Assembly (NCBI GenBank): GCA_021813195.1
Contig: JAKALI010000008.1
Coordinates: forward strand, 1 to 23,641
DNA: 23,641 nt
Origin: Pseudomonadota bacterium
GTDB lineage: Bacteria; Pseudomonadota; Alphaproteobacteria; Rhizobiales; Hyphomicrobiaceae
Direction of reading: 5' to 3'
Each line of letters begins with the position of its first letter. The first letter of the stretch is position 1. The notes beneath the pieces were generated by a model. It saw only the letters and a program-made list of their open reading frames with translations, did no database searches and was not told the DNA's origin. This document shows, in pieces, positions 1-8,437 of the stretch. A program made the translations under genes and the position numbers.

Positions 1-1156
1 GAGCCGATGGCATCAACGCATTGGCGCGAATGACGGGGTTGGCCTGCGCCCGCGCGGCGCGGTCGGGCGCGAACGTATCGAGCGCCGACTGCAGACGCGG
101 TTTCACCTTGGGATCGGGCGGGCCGGCCGCCAGGCTGATGAGCTCGAATACGACCGCCGCCTTCTCGGTTTCGTCCGCGATCAGTCGCTCAGCGCACGTG
201 CGGGCACGCACTTCGGTGATGTAGCGCCAACGGTCGAGACGCACCTCATTCAACCGCTCGCTTCCCGCCATAAGGATGATCGGCTTGTTGACAGCGGAGG
301 CCAGCACGAATTGCTCGGCTGTACTCAAGTCTTTCGCGTCCTTGCCGAAGACGATGCGGCTCGTCACTTCGACACCGTGGAGCGGTGAGCCGCCGGTGCG
401 CTGCGCCAGCCAAATATGGTTGGCCGCCCATTGTTTCAGGCCGGAATCATCTCCGCCTCGTGTCAGCTCGCGATAGATGACGGGAGCAAGCCACCATTCG
501 CCAAACTTGCGACGGAGTTTTTCAAGGCTGCTTTCGCGGATGTCGGGTGGCGTTTTGTAAATCACGCGCACGAACTGCATGGGCAGCGTGGAGCCGCCCA
601 CACCGATCGCCGGGCGGCCCGTTGCGAGCGTTCTTTGCAGCGTGGAGACGGGGATTTTGAGGACACCGAGGAGATCGATGCCGAACGGATTGAGCCACGT
701 GCCAATATAGCGGTCCTCGTGATAAACGAGGCATTGCCAGTAATGGGGCGGGACATCCTTGACAGGGATCGATTTATGATCGGGATTGGCTGTGTAATCG
801 CCAATTTCGATCGAGCGGTCCGTATAGTTGACGTCACGAACGCTGTCGAGTCGCGGGTCAAACGTTCCAACGAAACTCCCTTCCCGGTCATAAATGGCCG
901 TCGCAAGCCATCGTTCGGCGTCATATCGCAGCTTCTCGGCGACGGTATATTGGCCGACGAGGCCACGTATGGGAGCGATGACATAGACCAGACACAATGC
1001 AAAGACGACATAACAAAGGGCGGCGGTAACGACGTGACGCAACGGGCCGAGCCGTGGGTTGAAGGCAACCCACTCAATGACGAACCGCCACGCGAGGACC
1101 GGGAACCGGACGACGCTTTCCAGCAACCAGAACAACGCTCTGTGCAGAACCAACAT
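1..1156 (-). CDS. Membrane-anchored peptidoglycan glycosyltransferase (GT51), 3' end missing
   Basis: About 385 residues are open in one minus-strand frame that runs off the left edge, so the C-terminus is not visible. A hydrophobic segment at about residues 42-62 anchors the protein in the inner membrane. GT51 signatures follow: HEDRY at 146-150 with the likely catalytic Glu147, a Gly-Ile-Asp at 159-161, and GGSTLPMQ at 187-194. Further on are AANHIWLAQ and FGKDAKDLSTAEQ, which fit the region after the GGSTxxxQ motif. This family polymerises lipid II into glycan strands in the periplasm. A class A PBP would carry a transpeptidase domain further on, which cannot be judged here. The spacing between EDR and GID is a little longer than in typical PBP1 proteins. 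The ATG at 1156 was chosen because it precedes the first hydrophobic stretch; a GTG at 1192 is possible and neither has a strong ribosome binding site. Confidence 0.85.
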   Translation of the reverse strand, partial: MLVLHRALFWLLESVVRFPVLAWRFVIEWVAFNPRLGPLRHVVTAALCYVVFALCLVYVIAPIRGLVGQYTVAEKLRYDAERWLATAIYDREGSFVGTFDPRLDSVRDVNYTDRSIEIGDYTANPDHKSIPVKDVPPHYWQCLVYHEDRYIGTWLNPFGIDLLGVLKIPVSTLQRTLATGRPAIGVGGSTLPMQFVRVIYKTPPDIRESSLEKLRRKFGEWWLAPVIYRELTRGGDDSGLKQWAANHIWLAQRTGGSPLHGVEVTSRIVFGKDAKDLSTAEQFVLASAVNKPIILMAGSERLNEVRLDRWRYITEVRARTCAERLIADETEKAAVVFELISLAAGPPDPKVKPRLQSALDTFAPDRAARAQANPVIRANALMPSA

Positions 1157-1382
1157 CGACGCAATGCACTCGCACGGAGGGGGTCGGGACACGATCCGGG
1201 AAACACCCCGGCCGCGGTAAAGGGGCTTCCCGTGAGCCGGTCAAAGGTGCTAGCGGGCCAATGTGGCGCGGCCTCGGCCTGTTTGCGGCCCACCCGTGGC
1301 TGATCAGCCTCAGCTATGATCGGGCGGAATATCGAGCGGTGCCGTCCGTTCTTGTCATGAAGCGCCGCGGAGAGGGCATTCC

Positions 1383-1925
1383 GTGACGGATGACATAAGA
1401 GCCCGGATGATCGTGTTCCTGCCACGTTTGCGCAGGTTCGCATTCGCGCTTACGCGCAATATGGATGCTGCCGACGACCTCGTACAGGACACGTGCGAGC
1501 GCGCGCTGGCGCGGCTGGATCAGTGGGAGCCGGGCACCAAGCTCGAGAGTTGGATGTACCGCATCGCTCAAAACATCTGGATCGACCGCAAGCGCAGCGA
1601 CAAAATTCGCGGCGCCCATCTGGATCTCGATGAGGCGATGGGCGTTGGAGGCGACGACGGCCGGGCCATCACGGAATCTCGTCTGACGCTGGAAGCCGTG
1701 GGGCAGGGTATCGAAAAGCTCCCGCAGGAGCAGCAGGTGCTGGTGGCTTTGGTTTGCGTGGAGGGGTTGTCCTACAAGGAAGCCGCGAGTGTGCTCGGTG
1801 TTCCGATCGGAACGGTCATGAGCCGGTTATCACGGGCGAGGCAGTCCCTCTATCAGCATCTCTTGGCTGATGGCGGCTTGCCGCAATCCCCAATACAGGA
1901 GCGGGCCCATGGTTCACGTTCCTGA
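1383..1925 (+). CDS. ECF-type RNA polymerase sigma factor
   Basis: This 180-residue protein has only the two sigma regions that define ECF factors. Region 2 includes ADDLVQDTCERAL and the region 2.4 part LESWMYRIAQNIWIDRKR (about 54-71). Region 4 carries the helix-turn-helix GLSYKEAASVLGVPIGTVMSRL (about 129-150). It should direct RNA polymerase to a small regulon when released from its anti-sigma factor. The start is a GTG preceded by GGAGAGGG at 1369-1376, six bases upstream. Its last 17 bases overlap the next gene, so the two are translationally coupled. I could not find a convincing ECF-type autoregulatory promoter in the gap to the divergent glycosyltransferase gene. The ECF subgroup is not assigned. 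Confidence 0.93.
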   Translation: MTDDIRARMIVFLPRLRRFAFALTRNMDAADDLVQDTCERALARLDQWEPGTKLESWMYRIAQNIWIDRKRSDKIRGAHLDLDEAMGVGGDDGRAITESRLTLEAVGQGIEKLPQEQQVLVALVCVEGLSYKEAASVLGVPIGTVMSRLSRARQSLYQHLLADGGLPQSPIQERAHGSRS

Positions 1926-2796
1926 CGACATCTTAATGGCATACGTCGATGGCGAATTGTCCGCCGAAGAGGTGGCTTGGCTTGAACGGGAGTTCGCAGC
2001 GGACCCACAATTACGCCAGCGGCTTGAGCCGTTCACCCTAACACGCAAGGCACTACCCGTCGTGTTTGATCCGCTGCTCAAGCTGCCGCTGCCCGAGCGT
2101 CTGCTCACTACAGTTCGCGAGCCTGGCAGCAGTCCCAACGCCCAAGTCGGGCGGTTGGCTGAGACAGCGGCGTCGCGGTCAAGCGCCGGCAGTGGTGGTG
2201 GCGGCCTGCGGGCACTCTTGGATCGCATCTTGCCGTCGGGAGGTTCATATCAGCCCGCTTGGGGTTATGTGGGGATGCTGGTCTTAGGTATCGGCACGGG
2301 CTGGGCTGCGAGCGGCCTTATCGGGTCCTCGTCGGAGGGGGGCAGTGTGCTGAGAAGTTACGGTGGCGCGATCGTGGCTGATGGCGCCCTGCAAGAGGCT
2401 CTCGAACATCTCCCTGCTGGCGGGATTGCAGGACGGCCTGGATCGTCGGACACGATCCGTCCGGTGGCGACGTTCCGCAACGAGTCCGGACGGATTTGCC
2501 GACAATATTTTGGCGGTTCACAGCAGGACGCCGAGGGTGCGTTTTCAGGCTTGGCATGTCGCGACCCGGGGGGCGTCTGGCGCATCACCTTGCACTCCCA
2601 ACTGCCGGCCGAGCCCGAGAACGCCGAGAATGGGTTTGCAACGCCAGTTGGGGCTGGGGCCGACCATGGTGCGATCGGCGCGAGTTTGGAGCAGACGCTG
2701 CGCGGCCTTGCGGGCGGAGCACCGATGTCGCCCACAGAGGAGGACTACTTCATTCGCAAGGGTTGGGATGCGTCAGCCCGGGAGCCGAATAAATGA
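1909..2796 (+). CDS. Membrane anti-sigma factor, zinc-free, with periplasmic Cys-pair domain
   Basis: This 295-residue protein probably holds the adjacent ECF sigma factor at the membrane. The cytoplasmic N-terminus (MVHVPDDILMAYVDGELS) matches the usual short helical start of such anti-sigma factors. There is no HxxxCxxC zinc motif and no cysteine before residue 197. A Gly/Ser-rich linker around 91-99 leads to one transmembrane segment at about 118-139. The C-terminal part is periplasmic. It contains ESGRICRQY and GLACRDPGGVWRI (Cys197 and Cys217), which recalls the C-terminal domain of the 17-kDa surface antigen family; this likeness is from memory of the pattern. The ATG at 1909 was preferred to the in-frame ATG at 1870 because AGGAG lies at 1897-1901 and the protein then begins with the expected domain. 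Confidence 0.85.
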   Translation: MVHVPDDILMAYVDGELSAEEVAWLEREFAADPQLRQRLEPFTLTRKALPVVFDPLLKLPLPERLLTTVREPGSSPNAQVGRLAETAASRSSAGSGGGGLRALLDRILPSGGSYQPAWGYVGMLVLGIGTGWAASGLIGSSSEGGSVLRSYGGAIVADGALQEALEHLPAGGIAGRPGSSDTIRPVATFRNESGRICRQYFGGSQQDAEGAFSGLACRDPGGVWRITLHSQLPAEPENAENGFATPVGAGADHGAIGASLEQTLRGLAGGAPMSPTEEDYFIRKGWDASAREPNK

Positions 2797-2801
2797 GAAC
2801 G

Positions 2802-2817
2802 CTCAAGGCAGCTTGAG
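2802..2817 (+). terminator. Short hairpin after the sigma/anti-sigma operon, weak terminator
   Basis: A 6-bp inverted repeat (CTCAAG, loop GCAG, CTTGAG) starts five bases after the anti-sigma stop codon. No T-run follows it, so it may only protect the 3' end of the transcript or do nothing. Confidence 0.3.
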
Positions 2818-3030
2818 GGTCTGACGCATGGATTTGAGGAGCTAACCGAGACAGAACTCCCTGAGGCAGGCGCAACCGCCAAGCCCGGCCCGCCCCGAAA
2901 GGGTTCGGTGCACGCGCCGGCCAATAGGAGAACTTGGTGCGTTGCTGATCTGAGCTTTCCCGCACGGGCGAGGATCGAGGGCGCGCCAATGACGGGGGAG
3001 GACCTAACCGCCCTCCTGGTCGTCCCCCCG
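2818..3030. other. Intergenic stretch without recognised genes
   Basis: This gap lies between the end of the anti-sigma gene and the terminator of the convergent moeA gene. It is GC-rich and I see no credible open frame, promoter or RNA gene in it. Confidence 0.5.
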
Positions 3031-3094
3031 AAAAGAGGTCCGCTGCGCTATCCTGCCGGTGCCCCCGCTACTGGTAGCAAAGCGGGCGGACCTC
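3031..3094 (-). terminator. Intrinsic terminator of moeA
   Basis: Read on the minus strand, a 9-bp stem GAGGTCCGC / GCGGACCTC (3086-3094 with 3035-3043) begins inside the moeA stop codon and is followed by TTTT (3031-3034). The 42-base loop can itself fold (CCCGCT with AGCGGG at 3064-3069 and 3081-3086), giving a branched hairpin. Confidence 0.65.
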
Positions 3095-4409
3095 AACTCG
3101 CTAAATCATCGCCAGATTGCGAAGCAAGCGATTGCGGGGTGATACCGAATTCCGAGAATGGGATAAAGGCCACGCGATCCCCGCGTCGTACCTCGCTGAG
3201 ATCTTCTGCGATATCGATGAGGCCATCCGCCACCCGCAAGCCCGTGATCAGCCCCGAACCATCGCGCGGGAATTTTTCGACGGACAATCCATCGGGTCCA
3301 CTGTGAAGCACGCCGCGCCAAAATTCGCGCCGCCCCAGCTTGCGTCCGGGAACTTCGAAAGCCGCAGGGAGAAAAAATCGGCGCGGCTCGGGCCATGGCG
3401 CGCCACCAAGCCGTCGCAACATCGGGTGGACGTACATCAGAAAGCACACAAATACGGCGACGGGATTGCCGGGCAGGCCAACGACGATCGAGCGACCCAC
3501 TTGCCCAAACATCATAGGGCGTCCGGGCTTAACGGCGATCTGCCAGAAATGCCGCGTTCCAATCTTGTCCAGTACAGCGGCGATATGGTCTTCCTCGCCA
3601 CGGCTCGCACCACCACTTGTGAGCACGACATCAAAATCGCGCGCGGCATCGCGCAGTGTGGATTCCACGATCGCGCGATCGTCGCGAAGAATGCCGAGCA
3701 TGGTCACATTCGCGCCGGCCAACCGTGCGAGTGCGGCCAACATCGGTGAGTTGGCATCGTAAACTTCACCCATGGCAAGCGGCATGTGACCCGCTGGGCG
3801 CACTTCGTCTCCTGTTGCCAAGATTGCCACCTTCAGTCTCTTGCGGCAGTCGACATGCTGCACCCCCATCGAAGCCAGCGCAGCAAGATCCTGAGGCCGC
3901 AACAGGTGTCCGGCGGAAAACACGCGTGTTCCGCGCGCGATGTCTTCTCCAGCTTGGCGAACATTAGCGCCGCGTTTGAGGTTCGAAGGCAGACGAACGA
4001 ACCGGCCATCGTCGCTGAGTGTGACGTCCTCCTGCATGGCAACCGTGTCGGTCCCTTGAGGCATAACGGCACCGGTCAGGATCCGGATAGCGCTTCCGGG
4101 AATGTGAGCGAGCGGGTGCGGATGGCCTGCGGCGGCGCGGCCTACGATCGCACGTGTTCCGTCGGGTCCATTGGCGGCTTCGTCGGCAGCAAAAGCGTAA
4201 CCGTCGACTGCAGCGTTGGTGTGAAAGGGAACCGGAAGCGGCGCATCCACGGCCTCGGCCACAACCCGGTCTGAGGCCTCCCAAAGGGACACGCGCTCGA
4301 CCCCCGTCACGGGTGCGAGACGCGCGCGCAGCGTGGCGACGGCCGCGTCGTGGCTCAACAACGCGGCAGAATTGGCAAAGCAATCGTTGACGCTAAGAGC
4401 TGAATTCAC
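3093..4409 (-). CDS. moeA: Molybdopterin molybdotransferase MoeA
   Basis: MoeA inserts molybdate into adenylylated molybdopterin, the last step of molybdenum cofactor synthesis in the cytoplasm. The 438 residues show the full family layout. NAAVDGYA lies at 65-72 with the conserved Asp69, ILATGDEV at 196-203, TSGGASRGEEDH at 264-275 with Asp274 in the active-site loop, and LPGNPVAVF at 312-320. The N-terminal extension LSVNDCFANSAALLSHDAA is like that of other alphaproteobacterial MoeA proteins and supports the GTG start at 4409, although only a weak GAGG lies about 15 bases upstream. No other cofactor-synthesis gene is adjacent, so it appears monocistronic with its own terminator. Its presence implies at least one molybdoenzyme in the organism. 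Confidence 0.95.
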   Translation of the reverse strand: MNSALSVNDCFANSAALLSHDAAVATLRARLAPVTGVERVSLWEASDRVVAEAVDAPLPVPFHTNAAVDGYAFAADEAANGPDGTRAIVGRAAAGHPHPLAHIPGSAIRILTGAVMPQGTDTVAMQEDVTLSDDGRFVRLPSNLKRGANVRQAGEDIARGTRVFSAGHLLRPQDLAALASMGVQHVDCRKRLKVAILATGDEVRPAGHMPLAMGEVYDANSPMLAALARLAGANVTMLGILRDDRAIVESTLRDAARDFDVVLTSGGASRGEEDHIAAVLDKIGTRHFWQIAVKPGRPMMFGQVGRSIVVGLPGNPVAVFVCFLMYVHPMLRRLGGAPWPEPRRFFLPAAFEVPGRKLGRREFWRGVLHSGPDGLSVEKFPRDGSGLITGLRVADGLIDIAEDLSEVRRGDRVAFIPFSEFGITPQSLASQSGDDLAS

Positions 4410-5013
4410 GGGACCAGCGACCTCAACAGCCTACTGCGCGTGTTGACCTATAGCCGGAAGACCGCGCTAAAAAGCTATGAGTTCGGGCATGGAATCTGTC
4501 AATTCAGACCACGCAAACACGCACCCCTAGGGCGGGCTGCCAGAGTATCCCTTCGCTTAGGCTGGCGCCGCGATCGAGGTTTGAGATCGGTGATGAAGGA
4601 TCCAAATTCTAATAGGCGTTGAGGAGCACGAAGAGCCCTACTCCGACAGCTGGTCCCAACAAACTGGCCAGCACCAGTACAACGAACGACTTGCCTGCCG
4701 TCATAACACATACCCCGCTCAACTCACGCCGGTCCTTCTGCCCGGCTACGCGTCTCCGGTTCGGCTCCCTTCGCTCCTAACCGGACGACTATTCCGATCG
4801 GCTTCGTGCCATCACGCCCCAGCGGCACAACCAATCACGATTATGTGTACACTAAGACTTTCGTCTTGGATCGGACCTTTCACATTTCCGCCAAAATGTG
4901 ATCTCGCGAAAGCGAACGTGATGTCGCAGCGCAGCAAAGCAGGGTAAGATTCGGAAAATACGGGTCTTTCTGACGTGGGCCCATAGTTCCTCATTAACTC
5001 GGAACATCAATTT
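4410..5013. other. Long intergenic region with one candidate microgene
   Basis: This 600-base gap separates two minus-strand genes. Besides the 31-codon frame listed separately, I see small dyads: TCCGGTT / AACCGGA (4755-4761, 4779-4785), the palindrome GTGTACAC (4845-4852), and right after it a hairpin AAGAC-TTTC-GTCTT (4854-4867). None has a clear role. The longer open frames here have unnatural composition and no ribosome binding site. Confidence 0.5.
4609..4704 (-). CDS. Candidate 31-residue single-pass membrane microprotein
   Basis: A complete ATG-to-TAG frame encodes 31 residues: a short polar start MTAGKS, an almost unbroken hydrophobic run FVVLVLASLLGPAVGVGLFV, and the tail LLNAY. 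This is the layout of a single-pass inner-membrane microprotein. A GC-rich GAGCGGGG lies about 9-16 bases upstream of the ATG and is only a weak ribosome binding site. I do not recognise the family. A chance open frame of this length is possible; the hydrophobic pattern and the otherwise empty surroundings are the reasons to list it. Confidence 0.4.
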   Translation of the reverse strand: MTAGKSFVVLVLASLLGPAVGVGLFVLLNAY

Positions 5014-8000
5014 CTACCGGACATCAAAGAGCCGGAGCTGCTTCTCGTCCTGTCCCTTGGTCTCACGGGCCAGTTGTTCGATGCGGTCGAAGGGGACCTG
5101 CTCGGCCTCGATGAGTGAGCGTTGGGCTTTCATCGGACGCACGAGACCCTCTTGAACCAAGTGGAATTCACCCACCGTCTGACCCGGTAGAACGGCGGCA
5201 GGATCGAGCCCGCTCTCGCTTTGGAAAGCGGCTTTCAATTTCCGCAAAGCCGTATCTTCCCGCACACGACCTATGAACCAGCTCGTGATCTGGTCGCGGC
5301 TCTTATAATCGAGGTCACCCGGTGACTGGGTGGCGAGCATTAGGCCGAGGCCTGCGGAGCGGGCGCGCTTTAAGAGGCTTTGCAGCGGTTCGGCGGTTGC
5401 CGGTTTCGCGTTGGCGGGGATGTAGAGATCTGCCTCGTCGAACATCACCACGGCCTGGAGTTCGTCGTTTGGGTTGCGTTGGCAGAAGCGCAGGGCTTCT
5501 GACAGGAACTGCGACACCCAAAACAGGATGTTCTCGTTGTCGCCTAGAAAACCGGTGTAGATGATCGACAAGCGCGTGCGGCCAGCGCGCGCGAAGGGTC
5601 CCAGTCCCAGCAGACTATCCATGCGCAGACTTTCGCCGCCGCCTTCGAATAGCGCCGAATTGCGGTGGCGCAAGCTGTCGAGCTGCGCGACGAGATCGCG
5701 GCGGATCTTGCCCGAGGGGTCCATGCGCTGAGTGAGATCTGTCAGCTCCGGATCCTCGTCCTCCAAGAGGGCGATGAGATCGGCAAGCGTCACTTCGCGG
5801 CTGTGCCGGGTGCCGAGGATACGCAAGGCGACCGACAGCGTACCCGATTGCTTCTGGTGCGTGGCGGAGTTTTTCAGATGCAGCATTTCGCCGATGGCGG
5901 CTGCTGAAAGATTGGCCAGGAGTTGCTGTTCGTGTTCCGGGAGCTCATTGATCCCAGTTGGCAACAAGGTGATGGAAATCGGTCGGCCCGAAGCACGCCC
6001 GGGCGTATAGACTGCGACGTCGATGGCATCTGCGAGCTTCTCGCGCTCACCGCGCCGCTCGGTGAACTCCTCGTCGTTTGCGCGCCAGACGTCCGGGTTG
6101 GCATAGGAGCACAGATCGCCCTTGCGATCGATCAGAACCGCCGGAATGCCCTTCAATAACAACTGCTCGATGAGGCACAACGCGAGCGTTGTTTTGCCGG
6201 AGCCCGAACCGCCGAGCACGGCCGCGTGCCGCTTCAACACATCCTTGTTGAGGGTAATCGGCTTGGCGCGCGCGCCGCTTTCCCGGCCTGCCAGAATGCT
6301 GGCGCCTGAACTGCCGTTTTCATCGAGAATGACGGACAGTGGCAGCTCGTCGTCGTTGGCGGGCAGCGGTTCGCTGTCACCCTCGTTCCAAGGCGACGAC
6401 CAGGTGGAAGAGACGCTTGCAGCCTTCGCCTCCGCCGCAGACGCGGAAGGGCTGGCAAAGTCGAGGGGCTTGACGTGGGACGTGGGCTCCGTCGGCGTCA
6501 TCGGCAGGCTGCGGCCGAGGAGATCGAGGCGCAGAAGTTGAGCAATGACGAGCGTCGCCGAATTGAGGCGCGCATCCTCGAACCAACCGCCAAAACCTGG
6601 ATCATGGCGGTGATGGGCGTAGAACTCGCGCACCGTCATCATACGCTCCCACTCAGGGATCGGCACAAGCAGCTGTCGTCCCCCGCCTTCGCGGAATTTG
6701 CGCATCGCCTGCGCTGTCTGATTCTTGCCGTTGGGCGGGAAGTCGGAGGCGCGCAGCATGAAGCAGGGCTTGCCGGCCATGGAGGTCAGCACTTTGTCAA
6801 GTTGGCGCTTGAGGCCGCCGCCTTGCGTTTTGCGATTGCATAAGAACACGCGCGATTCAGCGTGGAACCCGGTTTTGCGATGGCGCACGGACAACTCGAG
6901 TGTCGGCAGATCTTCGGCCAGTTCCAGCCGCTTCGTTGCGACCGCGAGTTCGTCGCCCCATTCCTCGCGTGCCAGCATCAGCGCCGCCGACAAGATTTCC
7001 AGCAGCTCGTGATCATCGGACGGGATTTCCGCCTCAGATGCATTCTGGAAACGCTCCCAGAGGTCGCGGTAGTTCACCGAGGTCCCGCCTCGCCGCGCCG
7101 TGGTGGCATTGGTATCGGGTCCCGAGAAGAACCCACCCAAGGCAGAAGCCAGTGTGGCCGCCCAGCCGCCCGCCTCTTCTGCGCTTTCGCTTTCCGCCAC
7201 CGAGACTTTCTCACGCAGGCGCGCCTGCGCGTGTTCGAGCAGACGACGGGTCGAGAGCCCGCCGAATTCTTCAAAGAAATGTGGCCCAAAAAACTGCGTC
7301 GGATCTGGAAATCCCAAGTCGCTCGACTTTGTTTGCGCCTCGTGTTGAAGCCTTTTGGCGATGATGAGGCGCGCTTCTTCGGGCGTGCGGGTCTCAAGGA
7401 GCGCAACGGGCCCGGCCTTCTCGATGCGGTCGATGTAGGATTGCGCAAGCGCGCCCCTGACCTGGCCATAAAAGTCGTCGAGGCAGGAAATGATGATGAT
7501 CGAATTCGACAGTCGATTAGCGATTTGGATCAGGTCCCGCACCGCTTTCTGAAACCGTTCCTCCGCGTCGTCGAAAAAGCGAAGATCCTCAACCTGGTCG
7601 ATCGCAAAGACGAGCGCCGCCCGCTCGACTGTCCAGATCAGTTTGCCCAGCGAGGTGATAATCTCAAAGGCGCGGTCCTCTCCGGTATTCGGGTCGAGCG
7701 CGCCAACGGCCTCAAGCGCCAGAGGCGTCAACTGGCGGCCATTGAGATACTGACGGATGCGTTGATCAACCCGTGGGTCGCGCCGCTCCAGGTAGAGCAA
7801 CGCGCGCACGATGTTGATGTCGAGTTCCTGGTCAGCAAACTTCGGCGCGCAAACGATGTGGTCGGCGAGTCGAAGCACGAGTCGCGCGAGTTCCTGGTCG
7901 TCGAGCGCGGCTTCGCGGAGCTCTTCCAGGTCTTTGGCCGGCAGCGTTGCAGTGTCGGACACTAATCGCGAGGTCAGACGCGACAGCGCGCTTTCGCTTG

Positions 8001-8391
8001 GTGTATCGGGATCATAGGGCTTTTCCAGCGAATGAACCAGTCGCCGCAGATAGTAGTCGGCATAGTTGGTGATGTCCGGTGTCATCTGCGCATAGCCAAA
8101 GTAGGCCAAGCCCGAGCGGTGGGCCTGGGTGCGCAGGGCGCGCAGCAGATGAGTCTTGCCAGCACCGGATTGCCCATGAAACAGCAGGATGCGGGCTTGA
8201 CCAGGCGTGCCACGCGTTTGGCGTATCGCTGTTAAGGTGTCGTCAAATTTCTGGCGGGCTTTGCGATGCACCTCCAGAACGTCGACGGGATCGGCGCGCC
8301 AGATGTCATCTTCCCACGTGATCGAATGCTGGAACGCATTCGCCAACTCGTCGGCAGCCCATCCCGGAGCCGTCTCGGTTTCATGTTCCAT
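5014..8391 (-). CDS. Double P-loop ATPase: AAA/STAND-like module fused to HerA/FtsK-like module
   Basis: This 1125-residue cytoplasmic protein carries two complete ATPase modules. Module one has Walker A GQSGAGKT (73-80), Walker B ALVFAIDQVED (259-269) and a sensor-like IIIISCLDD (298-306), as in ORC/STAND-type AAA ATPases. Module two has Walker A GGSGSGKT (727-734), LIDRKGDL (753-760), Walker B AVVMFDEADLY (980-990), LATQSP (1019-1024) and an arginine-finger-like GRVRED (1041-1046), as in HerA/FtsK/TraG-like DNA translocases. Residues about 480-630 form a further unassigned domain, followed by a low-complexity Ala/Ser linker (640-680). The ATG at 8391 was chosen over the upstream in-frame start at 8541 because the latter would overlap the preceding gene and GGAAA lies six bases upstream of the ATG. 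It is 46 bases downstream of its partner gene. Such fusions occur in phage-defence and DNA-processing systems, but this one's function is unknown to me. Confidence 0.88.
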   Translation of the reverse strand: MEHETETAPGWAADELANAFQHSITWEDDIWRADPVDVLEVHRKARQKFDDTLTAIRQTRGTPGQARILLFHGQSGAGKTHLLRALRTQAHRSGLAYFGYAQMTPDITNYADYYLRRLVHSLEKPYDPDTPSESALSRLTSRLVSDTATLPAKDLEELREAALDDQELARLVLRLADHIVCAPKFADQELDINIVRALLYLERRDPRVDQRIRQYLNGRQLTPLALEAVGALDPNTGEDRAFEIITSLGKLIWTVERAALVFAIDQVEDLRFFDDAEERFQKAVRDLIQIANRLSNSIIIISCLDDFYGQVRGALAQSYIDRIEKAGPVALLETRTPEEARLIIAKRLQHEAQTKSSDLGFPDPTQFFGPHFFEEFGGLSTRRLLEHAQARLREKVSVAESESAEEAGGWAATLASALGGFFSGPDTNATTARRGGTSVNYRDLWERFQNASEAEIPSDDHELLEILSAALMLAREEWGDELAVATKRLELAEDLPTLELSVRHRKTGFHAESRVFLCNRKTQGGGLKRQLDKVLTSMAGKPCFMLRASDFPPNGKNQTAQAMRKFREGGGRQLLVPIPEWERMMTVREFYAHHRHDPGFGGWFEDARLNSATLVIAQLLRLDLLGRSLPMTPTEPTSHVKPLDFASPSASAAEAKAASVSSTWSSPWNEGDSEPLPANDDELPLSVILDENGSSGASILAGRESGARAKPITLNKDVLKRHAAVLGGSGSGKTTLALCLIEQLLLKGIPAVLIDRKGDLCSYANPDVWRANDEEFTERRGEREKLADAIDVAVYTPGRASGRPISITLLPTGINELPEHEQQLLANLSAAAIGEMLHLKNSATHQKQSGTLSVALRILGTRHSREVTLADLIALLEDEDPELTDLTQRMDPSGKIRRDLVAQLDSLRHRNSALFEGGGESLRMDSLLGLGPFARAGRTRLSIIYTGFLGDNENILFWVSQFLSEALRFCQRNPNDELQAVVMFDEADLYIPANAKPATAEPLQSLLKRARSAGLGLMLATQSPGDLDYKSRDQITSWFIGRVREDTALRKLKAAFQSESGLDPAAVLPGQTVGEFHLVQEGLVRPMKAQRSLIEAEQVPFDRIEQLARETKGQDEKQLRLFDVR

Positions 8392-8437
8392 GACGTTTCC
8401 AATTGATTCCAATGGCGCAGAAATTCGACGCTTGCGC

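Noticed and set aside
1197..1232. Imperfect hairpin (CGGGAA/TTCCCG with inner CCCC/GGGG) in the gap before the ECF gene
   Set aside because: It has interrupted pairing and no T-run or known leader motif. I could not tell it from chance in GC-rich DNA.
416..1303. Long plus-strand open frame (295 residues) and minus-strand frame 562-1443
   Set aside because: Both are shadows of the GT51 glycosyltransferase on the minus strand, whose motifs (HEDRY, GGSTLPMQ) are in a third frame that stays open to the window edge.
4812..4994. 60-residue minus-strand frame in the gap downstream of the double ATPase
   Set aside because: No ribosome binding site, no recognisable pattern, and it contains the small dyads of that gap.
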